From Marinoscillum sp. (lineage in GTDB: Bacteria > Bacteroidota > Bacteroidia > Cytophagales > Cyclobacteriaceae): 64,000 nucleotides of DNA. How positions within the stretch are numbered: the first letter of the stretch is position 1; each line of letters opens with the position of its first letter. Below are positions 17,358 through 26,620 of this stretch, one piece after another. The stretch lies in NCBI GenBank assembly GCA_024305105.1, contig JAMWZA010000011.1, forward strand, positions 1 through 64,000, read 5' to 3'. Below the pieces are notes generated by a model. The model was not told where the DNA came from, did no database searches, and worked only from the letters and a program-made list of their open reading frames with translations. Position numbers and translations under genes: made by a program.

Positions 17358-18400
17358 ACGCACACTGGTTTTACTACCTCGTTAAGATAACAGGTTGGAT
17401 AGGATTGAAGATCTTCTTTGGAGGAGTCAAGATCATTGGGAAAGAAAAGTTTCCAAAAGATGGGGCTGTTTTGTTAGCCCCTAATCATCAAGGCGCTTTT
17501 ATGGACGCCGTGGTGGCAGGTGTGTATACGAAAAAGCCAGTTTCATTTCTCACAAGAGCTGATGTATTTAATAAATGGACCAATCCCATCCTGAAATCTC
17601 TAAACATGATGCCGATCTACCGGATCAGGGACGGGATTCAAAGCCTTTCGCAAAACGATGCGGTATTTGATACCTGCTTCAAGATGCTTTCTGAAGAGAA
17701 AGTAATCCTAATATTTCCAGAAGGGAATCATGGCAAAGAGCATTTCCTAAGACCTTTATCCAAAGGTACTGCACGCCTGGCCCTAGATGCCAGAGATCAG
17801 ATCGATCCTGAGAAGAAAATCTACATTGTACCCGTGGGAATCAATTACCTGTCTCACAGCCGACCGCTAGCAAGATTATTTCTCAACTATGGAGATCCTA
17901 TTGCGCTGAACGAATACATGGAATTGTATCGAGAGCACAAGCAGAAAGGCTACAATAAATTGAAGCAGGACCTGTCTGAGGCTATGAAGGATACACTCAT
18001 TCTTCCTGAAAAAGACGAATTCTATGAGCAGAAAAAGGAATGGATTTTTCAGCCCAAGCACGAATCCTTGTCCTTTGATGAACTCAAAAAAATGGGCCGT
18101 GGAGATCACTTTGAAGTGGTAAAACCCCGAACGAAGAACTTCTTCACAAAAATGCTGATTGCTTTTTTCTCGATCTTTAATTTGCCGGCGTTGCTCGGCG
18201 TGAAAAAGTTATTGAAACTGGTAAAAGACCCTGTTTTCAAGGTATCGCTAAAATACCTTGGCGGAGGATTATTTCATTTAATCTGGTGGACGATTATTTA
18301 CACTATTGGTGCTCTTTGGATAGGATGGGAAGCTGGTTTACTATTCGTTGCCACAGCGATCATTTGCATGTTTGCCCGACAATCGCTGATTAAATTCTAA
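17354..18400 (+). CDS. 1-acyl-glycerol-3-phosphate acyltransferase family protein (PlsC-like)
   Basis: A 348-residue acyltransferase with the HX4D catalytic motif in APNHQGAFMDAVVAG (about residue 45) and the substrate-binding FPEG in LIFPEGNHGK (about 120). A C-terminal pair of hydrophobic helices anchors it in the membrane. The family acylates lysophosphatidic acid or related lipids during phospholipid synthesis. It is longer than a minimal PlsC, and the extra C-terminal part (about 230-348) is of the sort found in Bacteroidota homologues. It is translationally coupled to the symporter gene (ATGA overlap) and meets the MORN-type gene tail to tail with four bases of overlap. Confidence 0.85.
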   Translation: MNAHWFYYLVKITGWIGLKIFFGGVKIIGKEKFPKDGAVLLAPNHQGAFMDAVVAGVYTKKPVSFLTRADVFNKWTNPILKSLNMMPIYRIRDGIQSLSQNDAVFDTCFKMLSEEKVILIFPEGNHGKEHFLRPLSKGTARLALDARDQIDPEKKIYIVPVGINYLSHSRPLARLFLNYGDPIALNEYMELYREHKQKGYNKLKQDLSEAMKDTLILPEKDEFYEQKKEWIFQPKHESLSFDELKKMGRGDHFEVVKPRTKNFFTKMLIAFFSIFNLPALLGVKKLLKLVKDPVFKVSLKYLGGGLFHLIWWTIIYTIGALWIGWEAGLLFVATAIICMFARQSLIKF

Positions 18401-19266
18401 TTCACCCGGGCATTGTATCGTTTGCGATCATAGATGATGTGACCTTCCTTGTCCCATTCCTTGCTGATGTAAGGTGGAGTTTCATCGAATGGCTCCAGTG
18501 GATAAACCACTTCACGCTTGACTCGTCGATTGTCATAGTACTCGCGCCAGATGCCCACCCTATTATCAAACTGGTAATGCCCAACCACTGCCAGGTTTCC
18601 GTTCTCATGGTATGCAAAGTACTCGCCTTGTCGCTCACCAAAGTGGACAGGAATCATTTCTTTCAGTTTTTCTCGATCAAAATCATAGTATGCCAAACGT
18701 GATTCTTTTGGCCAACCTTTCCAATAAATCTCCTTATCCATCAAGATATCTGAGCGATTGTATCTGACCCACCGGCCATGCTTCATGCCGTAGTAGAAAT
18801 GCCCTTCCTCCAGCGTCTGATCTCCCATTTTCTTTTCATAATGACCATGAAGCACTCCAGCATAATCTTTTTTGACATTGAGTGAATTGACAATTTTCTT
18901 TTTCTTGAAATCATACCAGTAAAAATCACGCGCATACTCATCCGGCCCCACGTAATCTTTGTCTTTCAAATAATGAAAAAGCTCCACTGTTGTCCGGTTT
19001 CCAAAACCCGTTTTAGCAAACCCACGTTTGGTTTTGATCCCGTAGTAGATTTTCGGATTAACTTTTTTCTCTTTCTTCTTCTTTTTGGAATCGTCATCAT
19101 CCTTGTCTGTCCGCTCCAGATCCTGTTCGGCATCTATCGAAAGAGGAGTCTCGTATTTGGTCTGAAACAACTCATCTACAGAAGTGATCTCCTGAGCTTG
19201 GGGCACACATGTTATGACCATCAATACAATGGTTAGCAGTATAGGCGAATGTCTATGTTGCATCAT
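18397..19266 (-). CDS. Secreted MORN/YwqK-like repeat protein, unknown function
   Basis: A 289-residue protein with a signal peptide (MMQHRHSPILLTIVLMVITCVPQAQ), a strongly charged spacer (DKDDDDSKKKKKEKK) and then repeats of the form GxYxxGxxxGxWxxY. Examples are GHFYYGMKHGRWVRYN, QGEYFAYHENGNLAVVGHYQ and RVGIWREYYDN. These match the MORN/YwqK-antitoxin-like repeat seen in many exported Bacteroidota proteins; the name does not imply an antitoxin role. It is probably periplasmic or on the outer membrane. It lies 34 bp downstream of the M14 peptidase on the same strand and may share its transcript. Confidence 0.75.
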   Translation of the reverse strand: MMQHRHSPILLTIVLMVITCVPQAQEITSVDELFQTKYETPLSIDAEQDLERTDKDDDDSKKKKKEKKVNPKIYYGIKTKRGFAKTGFGNRTTVELFHYLKDKDYVGPDEYARDFYWYDFKKKKIVNSLNVKKDYAGVLHGHYEKKMGDQTLEEGHFYYGMKHGRWVRYNRSDILMDKEIYWKGWPKESRLAYYDFDREKLKEMIPVHFGERQGEYFAYHENGNLAVVGHYQFDNRVGIWREYYDNRRVKREVVYPLEPFDETPPYISKEWDKEGHIIYDRKRYNARVN

Positions 19267-19300
19267 ATCCAGTTAACGCAAATCCGTTAAGAAAATTTCA

Positions 19301-21853
19301 TTACTCCGCCGCTCCTGAGCTTATGGTTTGCCCAAAGAAAAGGGCGTTCATAAAAAGCTTGTTGGTGCCGTACCAAAAGGCTCTGAAGTTCGGATTATCC
19401 GTAAAGTTAATGACTCTTCCCCGACCCATTTGAGAAATGGTTATCGCTGGAGTAGATTTCAATTCTGCCAGCTTCTCTTCAGACACATAGCCACTCAATA
19501 ACGGGGCGTCGGTGTACACGATTGGGTTAGCGTATTGGTTAGTTGACTTCTCCATCATCAACGAATGATTTCTAAAAAGAGGAATTGTTTCACTTACTAG
19601 TCCATAGGTTATCGGGTGACCCAAATCCAGTTTTGCTTCGAAAATGGTTCCGCCAATGACTTGAGCACCTCTTGTCTGACTTAAGTCAACGTAGCGCTTG
19701 TATCCCTCTTTATCCTCTTCTGGAGACACGTATTTAGCTCCTGAAATCTCATTATCGGCCAACCATTTTCCGCCATTTTTCCAGGTGACAATAACACCGC
19801 CAGATGACACCCATTTTTTCAGGTTATCAATGCCTCTAGCCGAAATGTCTCGATAGGACCCATTCGGAAAGATCAATTTGTTGTATCTGGATATATCCCG
19901 ATTTACGGAAGCAACAGGCAGCAACGTAACTTGCATGCCATAGCGCTGATCCAACAGATGCCACACTTCTCCAGCTTCATAGCTGCTGACACCATCTCCC
20001 ACCAGAACCGCTACTTCAGGTTTTTCTAAAACTTCAAATTCTCTACTTCCCAGGTCAGAGCCTGCTGTCGATAGGCCTGTATTTAAGGCATACACGTCAA
20101 TGCCATCTTCTTCTGCAATCACTTTTACCAGATTGTCAATCTTCTCCTTTTTTTCACGCTGAATCCCTACCGGAATCACAATGGATCCACGAGCAAAAGT
20201 CTGAGTCGACGTTCCATGTGGTGCATGAGAAACCTCAACAACTACTTCTTCCTCCACAAGCCGCATGATGGCGCGCTGTGTATAGTATCCATAGGGTTCG
20301 AAGATGTACGCATAATCAGAATTACCAGAAACCGTTCCCTTTGGGGTAGTTGGAGATTCCGAAATAAGTTCTCCCAAATTAGAACTGCTGTAATCCTTAG
20401 CGCTAAGTTCTGCATAGTCCAGATTAAAAGCCAGAGGCAAGGTCCAGGTAGATACGTCATAAAATAAACTGTCCTGAAATGCTGTCCGCTTCTCAAACAT
20501 GGATTTAATCAATCGATACTGAGGTTGATTTAGCGGCACGATGTAGCTGCCCTCTGCGAAGGATTTGCCGTTCTTTTTAATAGATCCTTTGACGGGATGA
20601 ATAGCAATGTCGTGCTGGTTGATTAAATCCATTAAGTGAAATGAGCGCATTGGGTCTTTCTCCGATCCAAATACAATGGCTTTCACCGCATCATTACCTG
20701 CCATTCGAAGCGATTCTTTGTAAAAGTCATTTTGCATGGAGAGTAACTCTCCGCGCATTTGATGAACAGCCCGAAGTGTAGAAAGCGATGTGGTGAAATG
20801 ATTTAGAATCGCCTGAGGAAATGAGATGGTTCCAAACTGGTTTTCCTGCAAATGACCTCTTGCGCTTCCTTGTTCGAATAAAATTCCTACGCCTCCATTG
20901 AGGTCTGGATAAGTAGATCCCTTACCGACATAGTAATCATCAAAACTTTCTTCAGAGTAATACAAAGAACCAATACTGTCCAGCATGCTGGCATGATACT
21001 CCGCTATTTTTTCAGTCATTCGCACATTTGCCATTGGGGTCAATGGGTTCTTGCGAGACAATATCCCTGGTTGAAAAAAGAACGTACTGTTTGTCCCCAT
21101 TTCATGATGATCTGTCAGCACATTGGGCTTCCAATTGTGAAACTGTGCAATTCTTCCTTTCGACTCTGGAAGCTGTACAGGCATCCAATCCCGGTTCATG
21201 TCAAACCAGTAATGGTTTGTACGACCACCAGGCCACATTTCATCAAATTCTCTGGCCGCAGGATCTGGAACCAGATTGGACGACTTGTGCATATTCACCC
21301 AGGTACTGAAGCGCTGCAATCCATCCGGGTTATAAGAGGGATCGAATACAATCACTGTATTTTCAAGAACATCGTTGATCATAGGGCTTTGTGCCGCAGC
21401 GAGATAATAGGCAGCGACAAGGGCCGCATTCGATCCACTAGCTTCATTTCCATGAATGCTATACCCCATCCAATGCACGAGCTTGACTTCCTCAGGGCTC
21501 ACACCAGAGCTGGGATCTGTCAGCGCAACGTGTTGTTGGCGTATTTCCTCCAGATTCGAATGATTCTCTGGTGCCGTAATGATCAAATGCATCAACGGTC
21601 GATCTTCATAGGTTTTAGCAAATTCCTGAAGCACAATTCGCTCAGACGACTTTGACAATGTTCGCATGTAATAAATCAGCTGATCATGACTTACATGCCA
21701 TTCGCCCACTTCGTATCCCAAAACCTCTTTCGGAGTAGGAATCGATTGATCATACGATACATCTGTAGGTAAATAATAGGCAAGGTCTACCTGACCAAAG
21801 GCGTTGAAGGTGAGCACCAACAACAGAAAGGTCAAAACGGGTATGTTTCTCAT
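19301..21853 (-). CDS. M14 zinc carboxypeptidase with C-terminal GATase-like domain
   Basis: About 850 residues. The signal peptide (MRNIPVLTFLLLVLTFNAFGQ) starts at the ATG at 21853; the track start at 21883 is a TTG inside the upstream gene. The M14 zinc site is visible as IHGNEASG (His and Glu) with a later His in TDHHEMGTN, and the catalytic Glu is in GILFEQGSARG. A second domain near the C-terminus (VAVLVGDGVSSYEAGEVWHLLDQRYG, then WVSSGGVIVTW) looks like the class I GATase/DJ-1 fold and is probably non-catalytic. The family trims peptides from the C-terminus in the periplasm or outside. It follows the mutarotase gene by 16 bp. Confidence 0.9.
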   Translation of the reverse strand: MRNIPVLTFLLLVLTFNAFGQVDLAYYLPTDVSYDQSIPTPKEVLGYEVGEWHVSHDQLIYYMRTLSKSSERIVLQEFAKTYEDRPLMHLIITAPENHSNLEEIRQQHVALTDPSSGVSPEEVKLVHWMGYSIHGNEASGSNAALVAAYYLAAAQSPMINDVLENTVIVFDPSYNPDGLQRFSTWVNMHKSSNLVPDPAAREFDEMWPGGRTNHYWFDMNRDWMPVQLPESKGRIAQFHNWKPNVLTDHHEMGTNSTFFFQPGILSRKNPLTPMANVRMTEKIAEYHASMLDSIGSLYYSEESFDDYYVGKGSTYPDLNGGVGILFEQGSARGHLQENQFGTISFPQAILNHFTTSLSTLRAVHQMRGELLSMQNDFYKESLRMAGNDAVKAIVFGSEKDPMRSFHLMDLINQHDIAIHPVKGSIKKNGKSFAEGSYIVPLNQPQYRLIKSMFEKRTAFQDSLFYDVSTWTLPLAFNLDYAELSAKDYSSSNLGELISESPTTPKGTVSGNSDYAYIFEPYGYYTQRAIMRLVEEEVVVEVSHAPHGTSTQTFARGSIVIPVGIQREKKEKIDNLVKVIAEEDGIDVYALNTGLSTAGSDLGSREFEVLEKPEVAVLVGDGVSSYEAGEVWHLLDQRYGMQVTLLPVASVNRDISRYNKLIFPNGSYRDISARGIDNLKKWVSSGGVIVTWKNGGKWLADNEISGAKYVSPEEDKEGYKRYVDLSQTRGAQVIGGTIFEAKLDLGHPITYGLVSETIPLFRNHSLMMEKSTNQYANPIVYTDAPLLSGYVSEEKLAELKSTPAITISQMGRGRVINFTDNPNFRAFWYGTNKLFMNALFFGQTISSGAAE

Positions 21854-21869
21854 TCGAATTCTGGTTTTT

Positions 21870-22727
21870 TTAGTGAAGTTCAACGATGTAATGACAAGTA
21901 AACGACTCCTTTTGTTTGAGAGGCATGATCCCCTCTTTGGTAGTTAGTTCCTGATCATGATTGGTACTGTCTGCATGTCCATACCATGGCTCAATACAGA
22001 CAAATGGCGACTCTTGATCCTTGGACCAAATACCCAGGTATGGAAATCCTTCTAGGTGAAATGTTAACCACTTTCCCTTGGCGCTGGCCAGGCTAACGAA
22101 TCTTGATTTAAAGTCTTTGATAACCAAAGCATCTTTATCGAATAGTTCTGTTCTAATGGGAAGCTTATTTTCCAATAAGTTGACCTTTTCGGTTTGATCT
22201 GATAGTAACCCTCCATCAATTAGATGTGTTTCCAGGTTCTCCGCATATTCAAACTCAAGCCAATAATCAGAGCGTGTCTCCTCATCAGTCATCGGGCACT
22301 TGAATGCTGGATGACCGCCAATAGAAAACCACATGGTGTCTTTCCCATGATTTGCAACCGAATAAGTTGTCTTGAGGCTTGAACCTATCAGTTCATACGT
22401 AATGACCAGAGAAAATTTAAAGGGGTATACTTTCAGGGTTTCGGGGCTACTGTGCAGCTTAAACGAAACCGTATCTGAGTCATGCGATACAATTTCGAAT
22501 TCCATATCACGAGCAAAGCCGTGTTGGCCCAGTGTATAACTTAGTCCCTGATACTTAAATTGATCCTTTTTGAGTTTCCCGACAAATGGAAAAAGGACAG
22601 GTGCATGTCGGCCCCAGTGTTTTGGATTTGCCTGCCAGATATATTCCCGACCCTCCATGGTCAGGCTTGTCAGTTCCGCACCTTTGCTCTTAAATGAAGC
22701 TGTAATATTCTTATTGGCAATCTTCAT
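21870..22727 (-). CDS. Aldose 1-epimerase (mutarotase) family protein, LacX-like
   Basis: A 285-residue beta-sandwich protein: GAELTSLTMEGREYIWQANPKHWGRHAPVLFPFVGKL, then QHGFARDMEF and SIGGHPAFKCPM, and a C-terminal CIEPWYGHADS. His in QHGFARD and in GGHPAF would be the sugar-ring acid/base residues, and Glu in IEPWYG the other. The family interconverts alpha and beta anomers of hexoses; LacX-like members have less certain substrates. No signal peptide is visible, so it is cytoplasmic. It lies directly upstream of the M14 peptidase on the same strand. Confidence 0.88.
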   Translation of the reverse strand: MKIANKNITASFKSKGAELTSLTMEGREYIWQANPKHWGRHAPVLFPFVGKLKKDQFKYQGLSYTLGQHGFARDMEFEIVSHDSDTVSFKLHSSPETLKVYPFKFSLVITYELIGSSLKTTYSVANHGKDTMWFSIGGHPAFKCPMTDEETRSDYWLEFEYAENLETHLIDGGLLSDQTEKVNLLENKLPIRTELFDKDALVIKDFKSRFVSLASAKGKWLTFHLEGFPYLGIWSKDQESPFVCIEPWYGHADSTNHDQELTTKEGIMPLKQKESFTCHYIVELH

Positions 22728-22820
22728 AAGCTAAAAATAAGGAAAGCACGTTTGCTAAATCCCATGAAAGTGAATAATTACACTGACGGGCGCTCCTTTT
22801 AAAAAATAACGACCATAGAA

Positions 22821-22844
22821 AAAGGAGCGTAAGAACGCTCCTTT
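22821..22844 (-). terminator. Rho-independent terminator after the M57 protease gene
   Basis: A perfect 10-bp stem (AAAGGAGCGT with ACGCTCCTTT) and a four-base loop, followed on the minus strand by a short T run. It lies 34 bp after the protease stop. A further CGCTCCTTTT at 22791-22800 could pair with the same arm as an alternative stem. Confidence 0.8.
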
Positions 22845-22877
22845 AACATAAGATTAGTCGGAAAATAGGCTATCTAA

Positions 22878-23711
22878 TTAGTATAGGTAATCTAAAGCAG
22901 TTTTATCATCGTTGTTGAACGGTCTGTCACTTCCATCAGTACATGCCAACATCCATGACTTGTCAGATAAAGATGCTCCAGCGTCAGTTCCAGGAATGTA
23001 GTTCGCACCTACTCCACCGTCGCCTTCGTTAGCAGTACCACCTCCACATGAGATGCTTCTGTCGAAGAAATCGGTGTGACGGAAACCAATGCAATGTCCC
23101 ATTTCGTGACCAATAATGGTAGCGATACCTCCGGTACTCAATCCGTATGAAGATTCAAGAATGCCACTCATTTTGATCTCCCCATAAGGATCTCCAGAAG
23201 ATGTTGGGAAACCGGCGGAGCCAAGTACTCCTCTTCTCTCATCTCTTTTGCTAAGTCGAGTCATGACAATGTCAGCGGAATTAGATGAAGAAACTCTCTG
23301 GAATGAAACCTCAAGGTTTTCAGCATTGTATCTTGCAATAGCTAAGTCAAGACCAGCGATCATTCCGGCGCTATACCCTTTTCTTCCCGTAGGGGCATAA
23401 ATGGTAATCACTCGACTACCGGTGGTTGAAACAAGGTTGTCGGTGCTGTACTGCTCTTCAACAGGTAGTCTGTTCCCTACTCTGAGTGACGCAATGTCAG
23501 CATCTGTTAGGTAAATGTCACCTTCTACGAGGTAACCGTTTTCAAATTTGAGAGGTGCTTGGTTAACAACATCGAATCCGGCATTGGTCAACGCTGATAA
23601 TACAGCATCAGAAACCTCATCTTGGTTAACTACATCAGTCTCATTTGAACATGAAGCGAATAACATGCATGCTGCCACAGCAAGCGATGCTAAATAGCTT
23701 GTTTTTCTCAT
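22878..23711 (-). CDS. M57 family zinc metalloprotease lipoprotein
   Basis: About 277 residues when started at the ATG at 23711 (MRKTSYLASLAVAACMLFASCSNE). That start gives a clean lipoprotein signal with the lipobox cysteine in FASC, whereas the longer track start adds an unlikely leader. The zinc site is HEMGHCIGFRHTDF (HExxHxxGxxH, about residue 202), and several cysteines follow. This is the dual-action HEIGH/M57 peptidase family common in Bacteroidota, which acts at the cell surface. It is single, with its own terminator downstream and a stem-loop in its leader. Confidence 0.88.
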   Translation of the reverse strand: MRKTSYLASLAVAACMLFASCSNETDVVNQDEVSDAVLSALTNAGFDVVNQAPLKFENGYLVEGDIYLTDADIASLRVGNRLPVEEQYSTDNLVSTTGSRVITIYAPTGRKGYSAGMIAGLDLAIARYNAENLEVSFQRVSSSNSADIVMTRLSKRDERRGVLGSAGFPTSSGDPYGEIKMSGILESSYGLSTGGIATIIGHEMGHCIGFRHTDFFDRSISCGGGTANEGDGGVGANYIPGTDAGASLSDKSWMLACTDGSDRPFNNDDKTALDYLY

Positions 23712-23743
23712 TTTACAGTCGTTTGAATTAGGTTTAACATTTC

Positions 23744-23759
23744 CTCGAATTTCTTCGAG
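23744..23759 (-). promoter_or_regulatory. Stem-loop with GAAA tetraloop in the M57 protease leader
   Basis: On the minus strand CTCGAA GAAA TTCGAG forms a perfect 6-bp stem with a GNRA-type loop, about 33 bases before the ATG at 23711. It may stabilise the mRNA or mask or present the start region. Its function is inferred only from position. Confidence 0.4.
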
Positions 23760-24017
23760 AATATTCCTAAAGTATTTGAAATAATTCAATTCTGCAATAG
23801 AATATTTGGATTCAATATTAATTCAATAAATTCATTGCTTTCGAGATATTTTATTTGGCTAAAACACCCATTCAGTTCCTTCCATTTCTCGATGAATCAG
23901 AATTCTTGCAGGATCAACCGAAACCTATTATCGACGAATGTTTACAAATCATGAACTTTCCATTACCTGGCACCTATTGGAAGCAATGACGTTGCTTAAG
24001 TTGTTTATATTCGCTTT

Positions 24018-26564
24018 ATGCGTTTAGTGATTTGGGCGATCATATGGCTAATGAGCTACGGCCAGCTTTTTGGACAACTGACAAGTTCTCCAAACTTTGA
24101 TGCCATTAGAGAGACCCGACTGGACCCAAATGAACTGGATACGTTTGTCGTATCACTCAATAAAATTCCTGAACTCAGGGATGACATCAAGATTCTCTAC
24201 AGCGATGAAAGTCATCTTGCCTATACCATCGTTACTTCCTGGCAATCAGCTCTAGAGTTATCCGGCTCTTCACAGACAAAATTCATAGACATGTACCGCG
24301 CTCCCAAGGAAGAATCCGTGCTGGATGACCCAAACTTTGCTTTCAATCGTATAAGAAAAGCACAATGTCTCTACCCTGAACTGGCTGGGAATGGTCTGGT
24401 GGTATGCATTAAAGAAAGGCGTTTTGACATAGACGACATTGACTTATTAGGGAAATCAATTGAGTTGAAGCTTGGGGCTGATAGCGAATCTCAACATGCC
24501 ACTGATATGGCAACCATCATATCCGGAATGGGAAACACATCTCCTTTCAACCTCGGCGTAGTTCCTGCTGCCACCATCAGTACATCTGACTTCAATAACC
24601 TACTTCCTGATGATCCGACCTTACTCCAATCAAATGGCGTTTTTACTCAAAATCACTCGTATGGAGTAGGTATAGAAAACTACTATGGAGTAGAGGCTGC
24701 TGCATACGATCAGCTAGCCAATGACTTCCCAACATTGATTCACGTATTCTCCATTGGCAATGCCGGCACGCAAACACCCCTTACTGGCACCTATGCCGGA
24801 TTACCCTTTGCAAACCTGTCTGGCACATTTAAGCAAGCCAAAAACATCATCACCGTAAGTGCTGTGGATACGACGCTTACAGCCAGTGCTTTAAACTCCA
24901 GAGGACCCGCCTACGATGGTCGAATCAAACCTGAACTTACAGCCTACGGCGGTCGAGGCACCTCAGATGCCGCCGCACTTGTGAGCGGGATAACAACAAT
25001 GCTACAAGATGCCTATCGCCAAAAAGAATCCGTTTTTCCAGAATCCAGCCTTATTAAAAGCATACTGATAGCCAGTGCTGAGGATATTGGAACACCTGGT
25101 CCGGATTACATCACGGGATACGGCAAAGTAAATACCGTTAAAGCATTAGAGGTTATTCAGAATGACTGGTTTAGATCCGTAGACTTAATTCATGGAGACA
25201 CCCTCCAGATTCCAATTGATATCCCTGCCAACATTAACCAACTTCGAATCAACATTGCGTGGACAGACCCGGCTGCCAATGAAGGTGCAGACAGTGCGCT
25301 TGTGAATAACATCAATAGCAGGCTACTCCGAAATGATGGCGAATGGCTCCCATGGGTACTTAACCGTGAAGCTTCCGAAGAGGCTCTTTCCGCACCAGCA
25401 GTGAAAGGAATCGATCATCTCAACACCGTAGAATTGATCAGTGCAGACACACTCGCAGAAGACGCCTACACCTTAGAACTAATTGCCGATCTATATGCAG
25501 ATTCGCAAAGAGTCCATGTCGCATGGCACTACGACTATCTCAATGAATTTACCTGGGATTACCCCTCAAGCCGCGATCTTTTGATCGCAGGCACTCAGAA
25601 TCAGATTTACTGGACAGAAACCTTTGGAAAAAAAACAGCAGAGCTTGCTTATGAATTTGACGGAGTCTGGACTACAATTTCGAACAACCTAAACTTAGAT
25701 CGAGGATATTATAAATGGAATACACCAGATAGTGTGGGACAATTTCGATTAAGTGCCACTATTGATGATGAGATTTACACCTCTGATCCATTTTTGGTCT
25801 CTCCAAGACCTGATGTAATCGTAGCCTACAACTGCGACAGCACCTTTGGACTCCAATGGCACCAAATAGCTGGAGCCAAGGAATATCAGGTATATGAAAT
25901 GCAAGCGGATAGTTTGAGAATAATCGGAACAACTGCGGACACCTCCTACATCATTGATAAAAACAGCTATAACTTCTATGCAGTTGCTCCTGTATTTGAT
26001 GAAGGTATTGGCCTCAGAAACCAGGCATTCAATTATCAGTTTCAGGGCAGTTTTTGCTATTTCAATTTTTTCTCAGCCCAAAAAACGAGAGATCAAATCA
26101 AAATCACATTGGAATTGAGTAGTTCATTAAATGTATCAAGCATTGTTTTTGTCAAAGAATCCGAAGAAGAACAGGAAATACTGCAAGAATTGATTCCGTC
26201 GAGTCAAACCTCATTCACACTGATCGACACTGTGCTAACACCAGGAAGTATTGACTATTATGCGGTACTCAACCTGGCTGATGGAAGTAGTCTTCAGTCA
26301 AATATCAGTACCGTATTGATTGACTCGCCAGATAATATTACGTTTTTCCCAAACCCTACAAATGATGCTTATATCAACACCCTCTCTAACGGTGAGTCCT
26401 ATGTCCTGGAAGTCACTGACCGATCAGGCAAACCAATTCTACGACAAGAATTATTTGATCGCATTAATAGTATCTATGTGGAGCATCTCGATGCGGGTGT
26501 TTATCTCTATCGGATATTTCAGGATGACAAACAGGTCTACTCCGGCCGGTTTATCAAACTATAA
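24018..26564 (+). CDS. S8 (subtilisin-like) serine peptidase with T9SS C-terminal sorting domain
   Basis: An 848-residue secreted protease with a signal peptide (IWAIIWLMSYGQLFGQ). The catalytic triad is placed in VVCIKERRFDIDDIDL (Asp about residue 137), QHATDMATIISG (His about 159) and GTSDAAALVSG (Ser about 315). The motifs deviate from the usual HGTHVAG and GTSMAAP, so the branch is divergent but all three residues are present. Beta-sandwich and fibronectin-like modules follow. The last 80 residues (ITFFPNPTND ... LDAGVYLYRIFQDD) are a type A type IX secretion sorting domain, so the enzyme is exported and anchored or released at the surface. Confidence 0.87.
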   Translation: MRLVIWAIIWLMSYGQLFGQLTSSPNFDAIRETRLDPNELDTFVVSLNKIPELRDDIKILYSDESHLAYTIVTSWQSALELSGSSQTKFIDMYRAPKEESVLDDPNFAFNRIRKAQCLYPELAGNGLVVCIKERRFDIDDIDLLGKSIELKLGADSESQHATDMATIISGMGNTSPFNLGVVPAATISTSDFNNLLPDDPTLLQSNGVFTQNHSYGVGIENYYGVEAAAYDQLANDFPTLIHVFSIGNAGTQTPLTGTYAGLPFANLSGTFKQAKNIITVSAVDTTLTASALNSRGPAYDGRIKPELTAYGGRGTSDAAALVSGITTMLQDAYRQKESVFPESSLIKSILIASAEDIGTPGPDYITGYGKVNTVKALEVIQNDWFRSVDLIHGDTLQIPIDIPANINQLRINIAWTDPAANEGADSALVNNINSRLLRNDGEWLPWVLNREASEEALSAPAVKGIDHLNTVELISADTLAEDAYTLELIADLYADSQRVHVAWHYDYLNEFTWDYPSSRDLLIAGTQNQIYWTETFGKKTAELAYEFDGVWTTISNNLNLDRGYYKWNTPDSVGQFRLSATIDDEIYTSDPFLVSPRPDVIVAYNCDSTFGLQWHQIAGAKEYQVYEMQADSLRIIGTTADTSYIIDKNSYNFYAVAPVFDEGIGLRNQAFNYQFQGSFCYFNFFSAQKTRDQIKITLELSSSLNVSSIVFVKESEEEQEILQELIPSSQTSFTLIDTVLTPGSIDYYAVLNLADGSSLQSNISTVLIDSPDNITFFPNPTNDAYINTLSNGESYVLEVTDRSGKPILRQELFDRINSIYVEHLDAGVYLYRIFQDDKQVYSGRFIKL

Positions 26565-26620
26565 TTCGCAATTAAATTCGTACTGATTATTTTTAGACTG
26601 TAAAGTCACCGAAACAGCCC

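Noticed and set aside
20993-21655. 220-residue plus-strand ORF antisense to the M14 peptidase
   Set aside because: Covers the most conserved part of the peptidase on the other strand; composition rich in His, Arg and Cys as expected of a shadow frame.
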